From: Cordia subcordata
Taxonomy: Eukaryota > Streptophyta > Magnoliopsida > Boraginales > Cordiaceae
Direction: 5' to 3'
Assembly (NCBI GenBank): GCA_028554755.1
Contig: JAPTOF010000003.1
Coordinates: 1,344,501 to 1,408,500 of the forward strand
Length of the DNA stretch: 64,000 nucleotides
Each line of letters opens with the position of its first letter. Within the stretch, counting starts at the first letter, position 1. The notes beneath the pieces were generated by a model. It did no database searches, had not been told where the DNA came from, and saw only the letters and a program-made list of their open reading frames with translations. Of this stretch, positions 36,801-48,459 are shown one piece after another. Both the position numbers and the translations under genes were made by a program.

Positions 36801-39307
36801 ATTAACATTCAAAGAGAAATTCAGCACATTGTATTCAAGTTAAGTCTGTCGGTTTGGTAATAAGATACAACACCATTGCAGATTATCAAAATAACAACTA
36901 ACTGTACCTTCTGAATCAATATTCTCCTGAATATCTGAGCTCTTAAGCTTGACATAACTTTCTCCCATATAGCAGTCAAGTTCACAACATATAAAATTGT
37001 GAATATTGGCTCCAGTGTGTACAACATTCCCAACTTAGTGAGAAGGTCCCAAAGAGATTGAGGGCTCCTGCCTACAAGTATTTCAAAAAATCCTCCTGCA
37101 TATAGCATTTGCAAGAAGTTGCTACAACTATCAGACCATCATACAAGCGAATACCCCTTTGTTTCTTGCACAATAATTTAATTATCATCCTAAGCATCAA
37201 AGAACTCAATCTCAAAGGCAAAAAGTTGACTTAATTCTCCTCTCCATCATTCAATGAAAATCGTTAGCACAGAACTGAACCTTTAGACACAAAAGAATAT
37301 TTAACTCCTCTCCAGTCCAAAATCCAATTTCTCCGATATAACTTTACTGTTAAATGAGAGGCATTTATGACCTATTCTCTTTGTAATTACAACACTTTTA
37401 CACCTCCAACCCCCCTCCCCCCCTCTTCTCATTTTGCCAATCAAAAAGCAATAGATTGATTAACACAACCAAATTTATTCTTTTGAACATATATTCACCC
37501 GGTCAGTCTGATCATCAACATTGGATAAGAGTAACATGATTTCCCCATAAACAAACAGATGATTAATTACTTTTCTTATAGCCAGGACCTATCCAGTAAC
37601 TCTACCAACAGATCTCATGATCTCCTATGTGGGGTGGGACATGCAATGGTATTAGTTTAAAAATCACTCTTGCAGTCTTAAGTAATAATTCGGATTAACC
37701 ATTTTGACCTTAGTTCATATTTGGATGAAGACATTAATCTTTATGCTCATAACACATGGGTGCTGGCTTAGTTCATATTTGCACAAAGGCACTTTTTCTC
37801 AGCTAACATCTTAGCTGACACTACTCGCAGGTTTTACCATTGGTTTGTATTTGGACCAAAAATATTCTCAAGCATACCCTACACAGGTTTTACCCTTGGT
37901 TCATGTTTGGATGAAAGACTGCCATTCTCGAGCCTACCATACACAGTTTCGCTGTACATTGCATTTGAACTAAGACTATTATTCTTAAGCATAACAGACA
38001 TGTTTTTTCCTTAATCAGACCAAGACACTACTTCAGACCCCGAATAGGGCTAGTTCAGATTGGCCTTTTCCCTAGACACCCCAACCCCCCATCCCCCATT
38101 GGATTTCACCCCAGTACCTCACTCCATCCACCTGAGCTACCCCTAATCCCTTCAACTGGCTTTCAGACGAGCATTTTCCACATAACCTTAGAAAAACGTA
38201 CTCTTTTGAGATCCTCAATTTTCTGACTGCCAGAGAAAAGCTCAAATTGAGCCTTCTTTCCAAAGAGTCTCAGCTTTTTTTTAATCCAATCCAAATAATT
38301 ATCTAAAAATGATAGCGGGTAACTCTTCTGTGAAGTTTCTCAAATTCAAAATATTAGTTGTAACTAGACAGCCTTATCACTTGTGTTTCTTGTGCTGTAC
38401 AGTTGTAGTATAAATAACCTTTGTACTCTCTTGACAGAATATAGAAAAACAAGGAAAATCCTCTTTTCTTCTTTTCTTTCAAAAAAATTACTTGTTTCGT
38501 CCAATCAAAACGGGCCCTCAATACATCCACCCTTGTGACTTACTTTTACCTCAGGAGTTACCAGTAAAACATTCAGTCACAACATCTAACTCAGCAACAG
38601 TTTCCAATAAATCCACTTCAAATAATTCTTTTCTTGTACTAAAAAATTAAGGGCTTGTTTGGACTGGCTTTTTTTTTTTTTTAATAAAAAAGCACTTTTT
38701 TTTCATAAAAAGTCACAACTCTTTTGCAATAAGTATTTGGGTTAGACTTCAAAAAAAAAGCTAAAATTTCAAACAAAGATCAATTTCAGCCAGAATTTTC
38801 AGCTTCTCAAAAAGCAGCATTCTCAAAAGTCTTAGACAAAAAGCACTTTTGTTTTGAAAAAAAGCCAATCCAAAAGAGCCCTGAAAGATAGTGCTTACCC
38901 GTGACTGGAGACACACACAGCATGCAAGTGGTGCAACCAACTAAGCCGACGATCGAAGCAAGCAGCCTCAGCTTCTGGCGCCACACCAATCTCCACAACA
39001 CTCCCCAAGTTATCACATCAATGGGCTCTTGCTGCTTCGCTTGAACACCACCACCAACTCCACCATCTGAATCTTCGATCTTGGGATCGTTCTGGGACAC
39101 GAATGCATCAATACCTGGGCTCGTAACACGCGTGGAAGCAACACAATTGTTTGCACTCCGAGAAAAAAACTGCCGCAAAGATGAAGACTTTGTGGTGAAG
39201 AAGAGTTTGGGATGATGTTTGGTTAGCTTCGTTAGTGGGTTTGGGCGCTTTTGGGGTAAGGGTTTGAAGGGAAGATTCAATGGAGAGGCTGTGATTGTGA
39301 ATGCCAT
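30852..39307 (-). CDS. ABCB28: chloroplast ABC half-transporter, ABCB28 (NAP8/TAP) type
   Basis: A membrane-domain plus ATPase-domain half-transporter, expected to act as a dimer in the plastid envelope; cargo unknown. Sixteen exons on the minus strand: 39307-38899, 37095-36908, 36483-36460, 35417-35316, 34826-34736, 34527-34427, 34296-34246, 34127-33999, 33785-33723, 33604-33325, 33037-32889, 32759-32670, 32416-32282, 32204-32148, 32060-32004, 31088-30852. They give 720 residues, close to the Arabidopsis protein. A Ser/Lys-rich transit peptide precedes the membrane region (about 110-420). ATPase motifs: Walker [10 protein letters not shown] (511-519), signature LSGGQ (617-621), Walker B ILILDE (637-642), H-loop His673. 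The intron after exon 4 uses a GC donor (GAG|GCAAGC). A MITE lies in the last intron. The ATG at 39307 was preferred over an upstream in-frame ATG (39481) because it begins a good transit peptide. Confidence 0.92.
31146..31852. mobile_element. PIF/Harbinger-type MITE in the last ABCB28 intron
   Basis: The ends GAGGGTGTTTGGATTGGCTT and, reverse-complemented, GAGGGTGTTTGGTTTGGCTT agree at 19 of 20 bases. TTA flanks both sides (31143-31145 and 31853-31855). The length is 707 bp, of which 229 bp plus a 5-bp duplication come from a nested insertion. Its interior is related to the MITE at 7933-8512. It has no coding sequence. Confidence 0.82.
31548..31776. mobile_element. TRIM-like LTR insertion nested in the MITE
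   Basis: It starts TGTTAAC and ends CTAACA (TG...CA) and is flanked by the 5-bp duplication AAAAC (31543-31547 and 31777-31781). A perfect 38-bp direct repeat occupies 31585-31622 and 31739-31776. Directly after the first copy is TGGTATCAGAGC (31623-31634), the usual initiator-Met tRNA primer-binding site. The 5' parts of the two presumed terminal repeats match poorly, so their full length is uncertain. Confidence 0.6.
38651..38881. mobile_element. short MITE in the first ABCB28 intron
   Basis: The left end GGGCTTGTTTGGACTGGCTT agrees with the reverse complement of the right end, GGGCTCTTTTGGATTGGCTT, at 17 of 20 bases. The 231-bp body is A/T-rich with no coding capacity. It lies 18 bases from the exon 1 donor (38898). 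No clear target duplication was found. Confidence 0.6.
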
Positions 39308-39770
39308 GGCCGTTTCTTTTGTGCGTGTGGCAGTGTGTGTGTTAGTGTGTGTGTTTTGTGGGAGTGTGGAAGTGTTGTAATAATGGAGGCGTTGATGGAA
39401 AGAAATGGCAAGTTTTTGGATTTTTGCAGGGGACAGAGAGAATCGTGTAAGGGAAAGCAAAGAAAAACGAGAAGTGATCATTTTTTAGGGTGAATATCAG
39501 CCGTTGACATTCACTCTGTCTTTTTTTTGTGATGATTTTTTTACACTTTTATACAATAACATTGTTATCCTTTTACGTAAATGACTATCTTTTTACCATT
39601 TCAAGATACCAAACATGGGTCCAAATGACTTCTCCCTCTTTACTCAAATTGATGTTCATCATCTCTTCCACTTTTAATCTTACTATTTTCATTTTATCAT
39701 TTCATTTTGTCTTAGATATGCACAAAAAAACAAAAATAAAACAATAGAACCCATCTTTAAACATCTTCTC

Positions 39771-39978
39771 TATATAAGTATCCACTATTATAGCCATCGC
39801 CGCATAAATCATAATCCTTTTTTCATTGATTCATTCATCAATGGCTCAATCAACATCTTCAAGGCATTCCTCATCGCCTTCATCGTCGTATAGTAGACAC
39901 CGCCTCAACTTAAGACTTCGCTGCGGCATTGGTGCCATCTCTGGACACCGGAGTAGCTTTTTCTCTCCCATTCTTTGA
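39771..39978 (+). other. TATA box followed by a short Ser-rich frame, possible gene remnant
   Basis: TATATAAG (39771-39778) lies 70 bases before an ATG at 39841. The frame runs 45 codons (MAQSTSSRHSSSPSSSYS and onward) to a TGA at 39976-39978. A Ser-rich start followed by a Cys-Gly recalls the N-terminus of plant GRF-type zinc-finger proteins, but the rest of such a domain is absent. It may be a truncated remnant or chance. Confidence 0.25.
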
Positions 39979-41814
39979 CACTGCCATCGGAGCATCTCTT
40001 TTTTACTTTGCTACTGCTCTTTTGAGACACTGAATAGCAATTTGCGAGAATTTCACGCACCAAAATTATTTTTAGATTGAGATTTGTTTTGTTAGTACTA
40101 CTTAGTGTGGGTGGATTATGTGATTGGATTTGAGATTTATGAGTTGATTGTATTTCGATGATTGTTTAATCGTTAGGGTGTGTGTGTGTATTCGTGATTC
40201 ATTTATTATACGAGACAATAAAAGTTTTATTTTCTATTTTCTTAAAGAAACAAAATTTGTTATATCAATAATCATTAATACTAAGGGTGTGCATTAATCG
40301 GGAGAAATCAATTATTGAACCCAAATTTCGGGTAAAGGAAAATCGGGCTTGGAGAAAAAATATGGGATTTGGAGAAGATCTTTTGGAAAACGGGATGGGA
40401 TTAGAACTAATTTTGGATTTCGGAGAAAGCCTGATTAGCAAAATTTCATCATATGTATGTATTATTTATAAGTTATAATAATGAAAAAATCATTCTATTT
40501 GATCGAATAAGTACCTTGTGTTGGAATTGAGAAATTTTATGACTCAAATGTTTAGTATTCTCTTATTTATGACCTGTGTCTACTATTTAGGCACAATGCC
40601 GTCACCATTCTTACTTTGGGTTATATAGTTCATTGTTTATGTATTGAATTATATTATACTTTGTGCTTGGTTATATATTTTTATTTATGTATTGAAAATT
40701 AAATATTATATATATATATATCTTGTTTTATGTTTTATATTTAAAATTGTTTGATATGAGTTATGCTAAAAGTCATTTTGAATGTTTTAAAATTTTTTTG
40801 CGGATTCTCTAATTTCCAATAATCTTTTCTATTCCCCATTTTTCTATATTATTCTGTTTCTAGTGGCGAATTAGGGCGAGAAACACAATAAAATCTTTTC
40901 TTCAAAATTATTTTGGTAAAAAAATTTGTTGATTGAGACAAAAATTCCCCAATGAACTTCTCTAAATAAGACATTAACCTAAACATAAGATTGTTTGATG
41001 TTTGGTTTATTTTCTTAGTTGTTAATCCAATATCATTTAATTTCATTTTAATAAGTAAATAAATTGTATAGTTAAGAAGAGTGATACATTTTCCTTAAAA
41101 AGAAAAAGTTCGTGTGAGTCCACACACTAATGTTTATGTACATTATACTAATTAAGTTAGATTGAGCAAGAAAGAAAATAGATGCAGCAGTAACTATTTT
41201 AAGATAATAGTCACATTTTGATTTAGTAATAAAGTGGAACAATTATCTTTATTTGCTCTAAGCAATTGCTTTTTCTTTATTTTCCCTAATCATAGTTAGT
41301 TAAATAATTTTAATTATATTACTTAATACTAACTTAATTGACTAATGTATAACTAATTACACTTAACAATTGATTAATTCTAGTTATTAATACACATATT
41401 TTCAATTATATATATAATACTAACATTCATTTATGTAATTTAATTCCCTAATCTCTAACATAATCACAATTAACTTAATTGATTTTAATCATCTTACCTG
41501 TTTACTAAATTAATTAGTGTATAGTATAATCACACTTAACTAGGGTATACTGCGTGTAATACACAAGCAAATTCATGTTATTGATATATTTAGTTATTAT
41601 TTATGAAAAAAATTTATATTCTAAGTGAGGATGAAATACAAATACATCTTTTAAAATTTTATTTTTTGTTAGTTTTTATTATTAATCATGTATTTAAGGA
41701 TATAATTTTATATAAGGATTATAAAACAAAAAAGAGAGACAGGGTAACTTTAAATGTATTATTTTTAAAGATTGTAATTAGAAGTGATATAATATATATT
41801 TGAAATATTCTACA

Positions 41815-41854
<40 letters not shown>
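41815..41854. repeat. compound (AT)n-(GT)14 microsatellite
   Basis: AT repeats (41815-41826) pass directly into 14 GT units (41827-41854). Likely polymorphic. Confidence 0.95.
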
Positions 41855-41857
<3 letters not shown>

Positions 41858-42984
41858 AAATCATGTATCTTGTTTCTAAAAATAAGCTTTTTTTAAACTC
41901 CAAGATATAGAGATACAACTGTATTAGAGATACAAAGTTTATCACTCTAGTTATTCATGAAAAAAATTAAAATATCAATATCTAATTTTTAATTGAGGTT
42001 ATATTTTTCGATAACAAAAATAAATAGAAGAATTTGAATAAAAATTATCTAATAATTAATAAGTTATTTGTGATTCAAATTTTCCTTAAAATGTCACATA
42101 AAATTCAGGAATTCAAGTAATATTTACTTTATTAGCTAGAAAAGAAATTTGATATGCAACAAAAAAATATGATATATTACACCCATGTGATTCATGAAAC
42201 AAATTAGTATTTTTATGTCTTTATTTATTGTTGATAGTTAATTTTATATTTTTAGACCCTACTGTAGAGGACGATAGTTTCAACTGATTCATCTATTCCT
42301 TGACTCTAAGACAGACACATTACTTCATAATTACTAATTTAGTTGACCATAAAGATCATGTTGAATGTAAGACAAATATTTGAATGTTCACTCGGGTTAA
42401 CAGAGTCTGCTAGGCAGATATATTCAAATAGCACATCTTGATGAACTACGTTCAAATAATTAAATTATGAAATAATTTATAGTTGAAAAGATAATATTCG
42501 TTTCATATTAGAAAATAAAATCATTGCTTGGATATGACTTTAATTAGTGTAAATTATTTGATCTTAAAAATATGCAAGTAAGGTATGACATGATTGATTA
42601 ATCTATAAGAATTTATAAAGTCTAAAAATTTTCATATATTCTTTACCGCAATTTGTACATTAAAATAATATTTACAATTAAACATAAATGAATTTTGTCC
42701 TGTATAGATGCAAAAAAATGTATAAAGTTCATTGGGAAAGATTTGTAAGATCTAGAAAATGAAAATTTCTAGTTTTCAATAAAAATCTATACGTTGAAAA
42801 AAAATTGTAATAAAATATAGAGCTAATTATTCTAGAGGTCACCAAACTATTTAAAAATTAATGAAACAATTATTGAACTCCATATTACAAGCTAGTCATA
42901 ATTTAATTAATTCTAATTATATTATTGACTCAATGTTATAATATTTATCTTAAGTATTAAGTATTTTTCCTATGAACTTTCTGT

Positions 42985-43245
42985 ATCTTTTACAAGTATA
43001 TAGGACTAATTAAAAGTCATTTATTTTTTATTACAAATACTTTTTTAAAAGTACAAATTCTGTACAAAAACTTACAAATTTTGGTTCTCAACCTTACAAA
43101 TATTTTCTATGACAGTTACACTTCTTCAATAAGTATATAGGACTAAAATCAATTTATGGTTTACTACAGATATTTTTTAGAAGTACGGATTTTTGTAAAA
43201 AAGAATCTATAGATTTATTGTGAAAGAAACTATAAATTCTATACA
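42985..43245. repeat. outlying copies of the 46-53 kb satellite
   Basis: AAGTATATAGGACTAA occurs at about 42997 and 43132. Each copy is followed by an ACA(A/G)AT(A)CTTTTT-AAAGTAC block, as in the units near 46340 and 46580. They show that the repeat family extends to both sides of the gene fragments at 43.7-45.1 kb. Confidence 0.55.
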
Positions 43246-43285
43246 TACTAATTGCCAAAGCGCACAGTTCATGGTTGTTCAGAAA

Positions 43286-43424
43286 TGACGTCGTTTTTCG
43301 GTTGTCATAAATGACGCCGTTTTGAAGCAAAACGACGTCATTTTGGGGTTTTGTTCAAAACGGCATCAGATTTGGGGTTTTGTTTTAAAAGTGACGTCGT
43401 TTTGCATTGGAACGATGTCGTTTT
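43286..43424. promoter_or_regulatory. cluster of ACGT-core motifs
   Basis: Within 139 bases there are six variants of (T/A)(G/A)ACG(T/A/C)CGTTTT in both orientations: near 43286, 43312, 43329, 43358, 43392 and 43411. TGACGTCG and its relatives are bZIP-type recognition cores. The group sits 275-410 bases before the USP-kinase fragment, so it may be its original promoter or leader. Confidence 0.45.
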
Positions 43425-43698
43425 GTTGCCTTTTTCAACCTATACCACTTCGATTAAAACGATGACTTCAAATAGAGGTTTTTTTCTTTCGTTTCCGCCA
43501 ACTCCTACTTCAATCAAAAATTGGTATGCCAACTTTGCTTCAGCCGGGCTCTTCGCGACAGCCACCTCCTGCTTCGCTTTACACGTAATGCTTAGGCTTC
43601 GTACATAGATACAAGCACGAAAATGGGTATATTTTATGTTGTTTTTTTTTATTAATTGATGATTAATTTGTGTGACTTTGTGTTAAAAGCTGAAAGAA

Positions 43699-43861
43699 AT
43701 GACGCAGGAAGTGCTCATGGGAGATGAAAGCTCCGGCGGCGGCCGGACGGTGGTGGTGGGTGTGAAGTTAGATGCTCCCAGTAGAGAATTACTGACTTGG
43801 GCTTTGGTCAAAGTCGCCCAGCCTGGTGATCTCGTCATTGCTCTTCGTGTCCTCAACAATG
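43699..43861 (+). pseudogene. first-exon fragment of a USP-domain receptor-like cytoplasmic kinase
   Basis: The 54 codons contain RTVVVGVKLDAPSRELLTWA and LVKVAQPGDLVIALRVLNN, the start of the universal-stress-protein (adenine-binding) domain found at the N-terminus of plant USP-kinases. It ends at a good donor (AATG|GTATTT, exon end 43861). I could not find the next exons (the rest of the USP domain or any kinase domain) within several kilobases, so this is a detached 5' fragment. It could be expressed as a short read-through peptide, but no function is implied. Confidence 0.6.
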
Positions 43862-44883
43862 GTATTTATATGTGTATATGTGTTTTTTAGATGTAGATAA
43901 AAGTTGGTTTGCTATGGCTTCCGGTAGTTTTGGGTGATTCAGATGGAAAGAATTTTATTGAGCCATCTGAAGCAAAAAAGGTCTGATGAGCAATTTGAAA
44001 CGAAAATAATTGCAAACTGTAGTGGCTGAGTTGAAATTGAAAAAGGTTCAGTGAGCGAATTGAATTTTAAAAAAGTCAAGTTTAACAAGGAAAACATACA
44101 TTTGGCGAGTGATTTAAAACTCTATATATGCTTGGTTGGTGGTCTAAAACGAAAAGAATTTGGTGACCGATTTGAAACCTTTTATGAGTTTAACAGCCAC
44201 ATATGCAATTTTTCCTATTTGTTTCCTTCGTTCTTTTCACTTTTTTCACTTTTATATGATGATGAAATTAAGAAAAGGGTAACGAGGATGATTACAAATT
44301 TGCCAGAGTTGGCTTGAAAGAATTTAGAGTGACATTTCCGATTCCAGTTTGGTTGTGTTGGCTATTATATATATTTAACAAGAAATGTTCCAGAATTTTC
44401 AAAAATCAAGTTTGATTTGAATTAGGAAATATCTCACTATTAAAATGCTCATTTGAAGGTTCTAGCTTTCAGCTGTTGTCCTATTGATCATGCAGAAATG
44501 AGCTTAACATTAAGAGTAAATTGCAAACGGAAAAACTCCATGTCCTTCCAAAAGTTGCATGTTAGATCTTTCGCTTTATATGTTTTTGACTCTGGCTTAC
44601 TGCTCCTCTCATGTCTGTCGATGGCCAAAGTTCCTGTCATACCATATTTAAATGAATATGGCAAACAATCCGTCCTGCGTCTGGTGACTGGATGAGGTTA
44701 CCTAAGGGTATATCGTGAAATTTCTGCAACAAGAAGTTTTTCTTTCTTTGGTAGTTTTGCAGTTTACCCTTAAGATTATTATATGGATGTGTTTCTTTGT
44801 GTTTTCTATATAGACTGCAAGATGATATTCTGGTTGTTAAAAATCAATCCAAAGTTTTATGTCTCTTCTTCCAAGTTCTAATT

Positions 44884-45082
44884 ATGAGTGGTTGTTATTG
44901 GTTGAATGCTTATTCGCTGGAGGACGCTTGCCCTACCATTAAGAACATTCTTCTTTTAGATTCAGAAGGCAAATGTGTTGCTGTCAAGTACTATTGCGAT
45001 GACTGGCCAACAAATAGGGTAAAGGAGGCTTTTGAGAAAGCTGTATTTGCCAAGACTCATAAAACCATTGCCCGGACAGAAG
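44884..45082 (+). pseudogene. fragment of coatomer subunit zeta
   Basis: From 44920 the frame reads [20 protein letters not shown] and then [12 protein letters not shown] and [10 protein letters not shown]. This matches the N-terminal longin-type core of coatomer zeta, a COPI coat subunit. A phase-1 donor (GAAG|GTTGTG) is retained at the expected place after ARTE, but the following exons are absent. Several positions differ from the usual sequence, for example Cys for Ser after KYY and Arg-Val where Ala-Ala is common. Only about 54 of roughly 180 residues remain. Same orientation as the USP-kinase fragment 1 kb away. Confidence 0.7.
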
Positions 45083-45984
45083 GTTGTGTTTTCAAGTTAT
45101 TGTTTGTTTCAATTATGACGTTATTTTTCTATCTATTTTTTGTGTAGATTGTAATACCTGTAATCTCATGTGATACTGCTTTTAACAGGCTTAGTTTCAT
45201 TGATATGTCATTTGCCACATTGCAGGTCAAAGCGTACAAATAAATAAGCTTAAAATTGATTAAGGTGGTGCTTTGTAGTCCCTTGGTTCAAGGCTGGGAC
45301 ATAGGAGTACAGCAAGAGGATATCCCTTCATTGAACTAAATGGCTGAATAAATTTGTTTCACCGATTGTGTGATTAATAGCAAAGAGAGTGCTATAGTTT
45401 CCTTAAGGTGTTTTCCATTATGTTAGAATAGTGATAGGTTGGATACTTCTTACAACTTTTCTAGGTTGCATACTTCTGCTCATTCAACTTTGACTAGGCC
45501 TGGAGAGTGTAGAAGCTAATTCTATATTGTAGTTGACCTGAAGAGATTGAATGACATCGTTGTGCTCCATATGCACTCCCATGCTTTACATTTCATATCT
45601 TCAGTAAAGTCCAATAGCTGACGAATTCATTTATGATGTTCAAGTTGGACATGATCTTATAACTTTGCTGTATCTACAACGGAGACAACATTGCTTGAGA
45701 ACAACATTATTGTTTACAAGTTTGTTCAGGATCTTAATAATTGTATATTTTATACATTTGATACTACAAAATTAAACAAAATATAAGATATCGAGCACAA
45801 AGGGACACCGCACAAGGTGCGGTGCCCTTCAACTAATTTTTATAAAGAACCTAACGATTAGTGTAAAAAAGCTACAAAAACTATATATTTACTTTAGAAG
45901 TATGGTTACTTGCTACGTATTTGCCCTAGAAGGATATGCCTACTATGGCGGGAAAGGGCTTGCACAGAAAACAGCTTTTAAAAG
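45083..45984. other. unassigned DNA after the coatomer fragment
   Basis: No exon recognised. It contains one strong hairpin at 45800-45829, listed separately. Confidence 0.4.
45800..45829. other. GC-rich perfect hairpin with 3-base loop
   Basis: The arm AAGGG-A-CACCGCAC and the opposite arm GTGCGGTGCCCTT pair over 13 bp with one bulged A and loop AAG. It stands out in AT-rich surroundings and lies just upstream of the 21-bp repeat array. Confidence 0.6.
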
Positions 45985-47270
45985 TCTTTTGGTGGACCTA
46001 CATATTTATGTAAAGAACTTAAAGATTTATGTATAGATGGTAGAGATTTTTGTAAAGGATCTACAAATTTTGTTGTAAAGAACTTATAGGATTTTATGAT
46101 GATGAATGTATAGATTTTTGTAAAGAATCTACATATTTTTGGAAAGGCCCTACATGTTTTTGTAAAGAAACTACAGATTTTTATTCGCTGGCCCATGAAT
46201 TTTTGTAAAGAACTTAAAATGCTTGTGAAGAACCTATAAATTTTTGTAAAGAATCTGCAGATTTTGTAAGGAACCTATAGATTTTTGTTTTTGACATTAC
46301 AAAATTTTCTATAAATTTTACACTTTTTTTTGACAAGTATACATGACTAAAATTAATTTATATTTACTACTAATATTTTTTCAGAAGTACAAAATTTTGT
46401 AAAGAATCTAGAAATTTGTATAAAAAGTTTACAGATTTTTATAAATACCTATAGAATTTTGTAAAAAAATAATAAATTTCATAAAGGACTTGCAAATTTT
46501 TGTAAACAATTTACAAATTTTTGTAAAGAACGTATAGATTTTGTTATTGACATTACAAAATTTTCTATAAATTTTATGCTTTTTTTGACAAGTATATAAG
46601 ACTAAAATTAATTTATATCTTACTCAGTTTTAATCTAATATTTACTACAAATACTTCTTTTAAAAGTACATATTTGTGTCAAGAACCTACAAATTTATGT
46701 AACGAATCTATAGATTTTTCTAAGTAACCTACAAATTTTGACGAAAGCCCTATAAATTTTTGTGAAGAACTTACAGATTTTTGTTCTTGAAACTACATAT
46801 TTTTTCAAAAGATCTACAAATTTTTATTAAAAATATGTAGATTTTTGCAAAAGACCTACAGATTTTTCTAGAACACCTACAGATTTTCCTAAAGAATTTA
46901 CAAATTTTTGTCAAAAACTTATAGATTTCTATTCTTCTGCCTACAAACTTTTCATATGAGAATTTTACCTTGTTTACTAGTATAAGAAAGCACGAAAAGA
47001 AGAAAACTTTAACAGACGATACGAGTTGATGTATAATATAAAAGAAAAATGTAAACCAAGAGAACACTTCTATCAAAAAAATAATAAAAAGAAAGTTTTT
47101 ATAAAGAAGCTAGAGATTTCTACGAAAGATCAGTAGATTTTTGTTCTTAAAATTACATAATTGTTCGAAAGACTTACAGATTTTTGTGAAGAACCTACAA
47201 ATTTTTTGGGAAAAACCTATAAATTTTTGGGAAAGACCTATAAATTTTTGGGAAAGACCTACAGACCTTT
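45985..47270. repeat. satellite-like array, left part: 21-bp sub-repeats in larger units
   Basis: Dozens of degenerate copies of a 21-base unit close to CCTACAGATTTTTGTAAAGAA. The 21-base period produces spurious minus-strand frames with a 7-residue repeat. Larger blocks are superimposed: GACATTACAAAATTTTCTAT at about 46293 and 46548 (255-base spacing), and a TTTTACCTTGTTTACTAGT block near 46961. The array is cut at 47270 by the copia element and resumes at 52832. Confidence 0.8.
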
Positions 47271-47602
47271 TGTTGAATGTGGCTCGTATTCTTGGGCAAC
47301 AAGAATAACAAATTTTCTTATTAGCATATTACCTTATTCACTTGTTACCTTTTGTAGCACATAATTAATTAGTTGCCTTTTCTTCTTAATAGGTTTAGGA
47401 AACTTTTGCACTATAAATATGTGGCAATACTCATTATGTTATGTGTGAGAGAGAAACCAAAATAAGAGCCTTGTAGCATTCGTGATCAATAATAGAATTA
47501 TTCTCTGCTGCCCGTGGACGTAGGCTTGAAAGCCGAACCACGTAATTCTTGTGTCCGTTATTTCTTCTCGTATTCTTCGTGTTTGCATGTTTTTTCCCAA
47601 CA
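47271..47602 (+). repeat. 5' LTR of the copia element
   Basis: Starts TGTTGAATGTGG and ends TTTCCCAACA. It contains a CTATAAATA promoter-like box near 47411. The paired copy is at 52500-52831. Confidence 0.95.
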
Positions 47603-47605
47603 AAC

Positions 47606-47617
47606 TGGTATCAGAGC
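47606..47617 (+). other. primer-binding site
   Basis: TGGTATCAGAGC, complementary to the 3' end of initiator methionine tRNA, starts three bases after the 5' LTR. Confidence 0.9.
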
Positions 47618-48459
47618 TTAGGTATTAATCTGCTGCTTGAGGAAAAAAGGAAAAATCAAAACCCACAGTGAAACCAAAATTTCTCAAACCAAACGGTGCC
47701 TAACCAAACAAAGGTCTTTGTTCGGTGAGGAGTGCTCCGGTGCTGTCTACGTTGAGCGTTGGTGGCTGGAGTGGAAGCTTGCGTTGGCGGGTCGTGGTTC
47801 GTGTTTGGGTTTGAAACGAAGAAGATAGAGTTCGCGTGTTCTTGAGGTTAGTTTTTTGGGTATTCAGGTATTATTTTTTTTTGAAAATTGGTTCAAGTTT
47901 GTAAAGCAGGTTTAGGGTTTGTAGGCTTTGGGTCTTTGGGTTTATTTGGATCGGGCCTGGGTAGTGGCCTTGTCCAATTTTGGCTAGGTCTTGGGTCTTG
48001 GATTAATTAATTTTTTGTTAGGCTTGGGTTCTAGGCCAGAAAAATAATAAATTTTTTTTTTTGGGTTTGGGTTTAGTTTAGACCAAAAGAATTAAAAAAA
48101 AATTATTTGGGATTAGATTTAGTCCTGAAAAAAAAAAAAGACCAGTTGACATGTTTGACCGCGTTGACCGGGGTTGACTTTGACTGTTGACCATTAACCG
48201 AGGGTTGACCGCGTTTGACCAGAGCCTTCCCCCACGTTTTTTTGACGTGCTGAGCCCATTTTTGGACTCTATTTTTCCAGATTTTGCTCTGAAGTACGTG
48301 TTTAGGGATGGTCTTGACTTTGACCAACAGGTTTGATTTTGACCGTTGTTGACCAAAGTTGACCAGGGGTGTTCCTAAGGTTTCTCGACGTGATGAATCC
48401 CTTTTTGCAGTCCATTGAGCCAAATTCCATCCCGAAGTGTGAGTTTTGTGCAAACGAAG
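47618..48459 (+). other. copia leader region
   Basis: An 840-base untranslated leader between the primer-binding site and the gag ATG. It contains repeated TTGACC words around 48145-48370 (GTTGACC, TTTGACC, GTTGACT), a local repeat that might matter for packaging. No protein frame of interest. Confidence 0.6.

Larger units (their letters stand above)
39308..43285. other. AT-rich intergenic DNA upstream of ABCB28
   Basis: This is the 5' flank of the minus-strand transporter, followed by long AT-rich DNA with no recognised gene. It contains a possible small promoter and short frame at 39771-39978, a compound microsatellite at 41815-41854, and an early outlier of the satellite array near 42985-43245. 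Confidence 0.45.

Noticed and set aside
45978..47076. Minus-strand frames encoding heptad repeats rich in Lys-Ile-Cys
   Set aside because: They arise from the 21-bp DNA repeat read in one frame; no start context, promoter or conserved protein resemblance.
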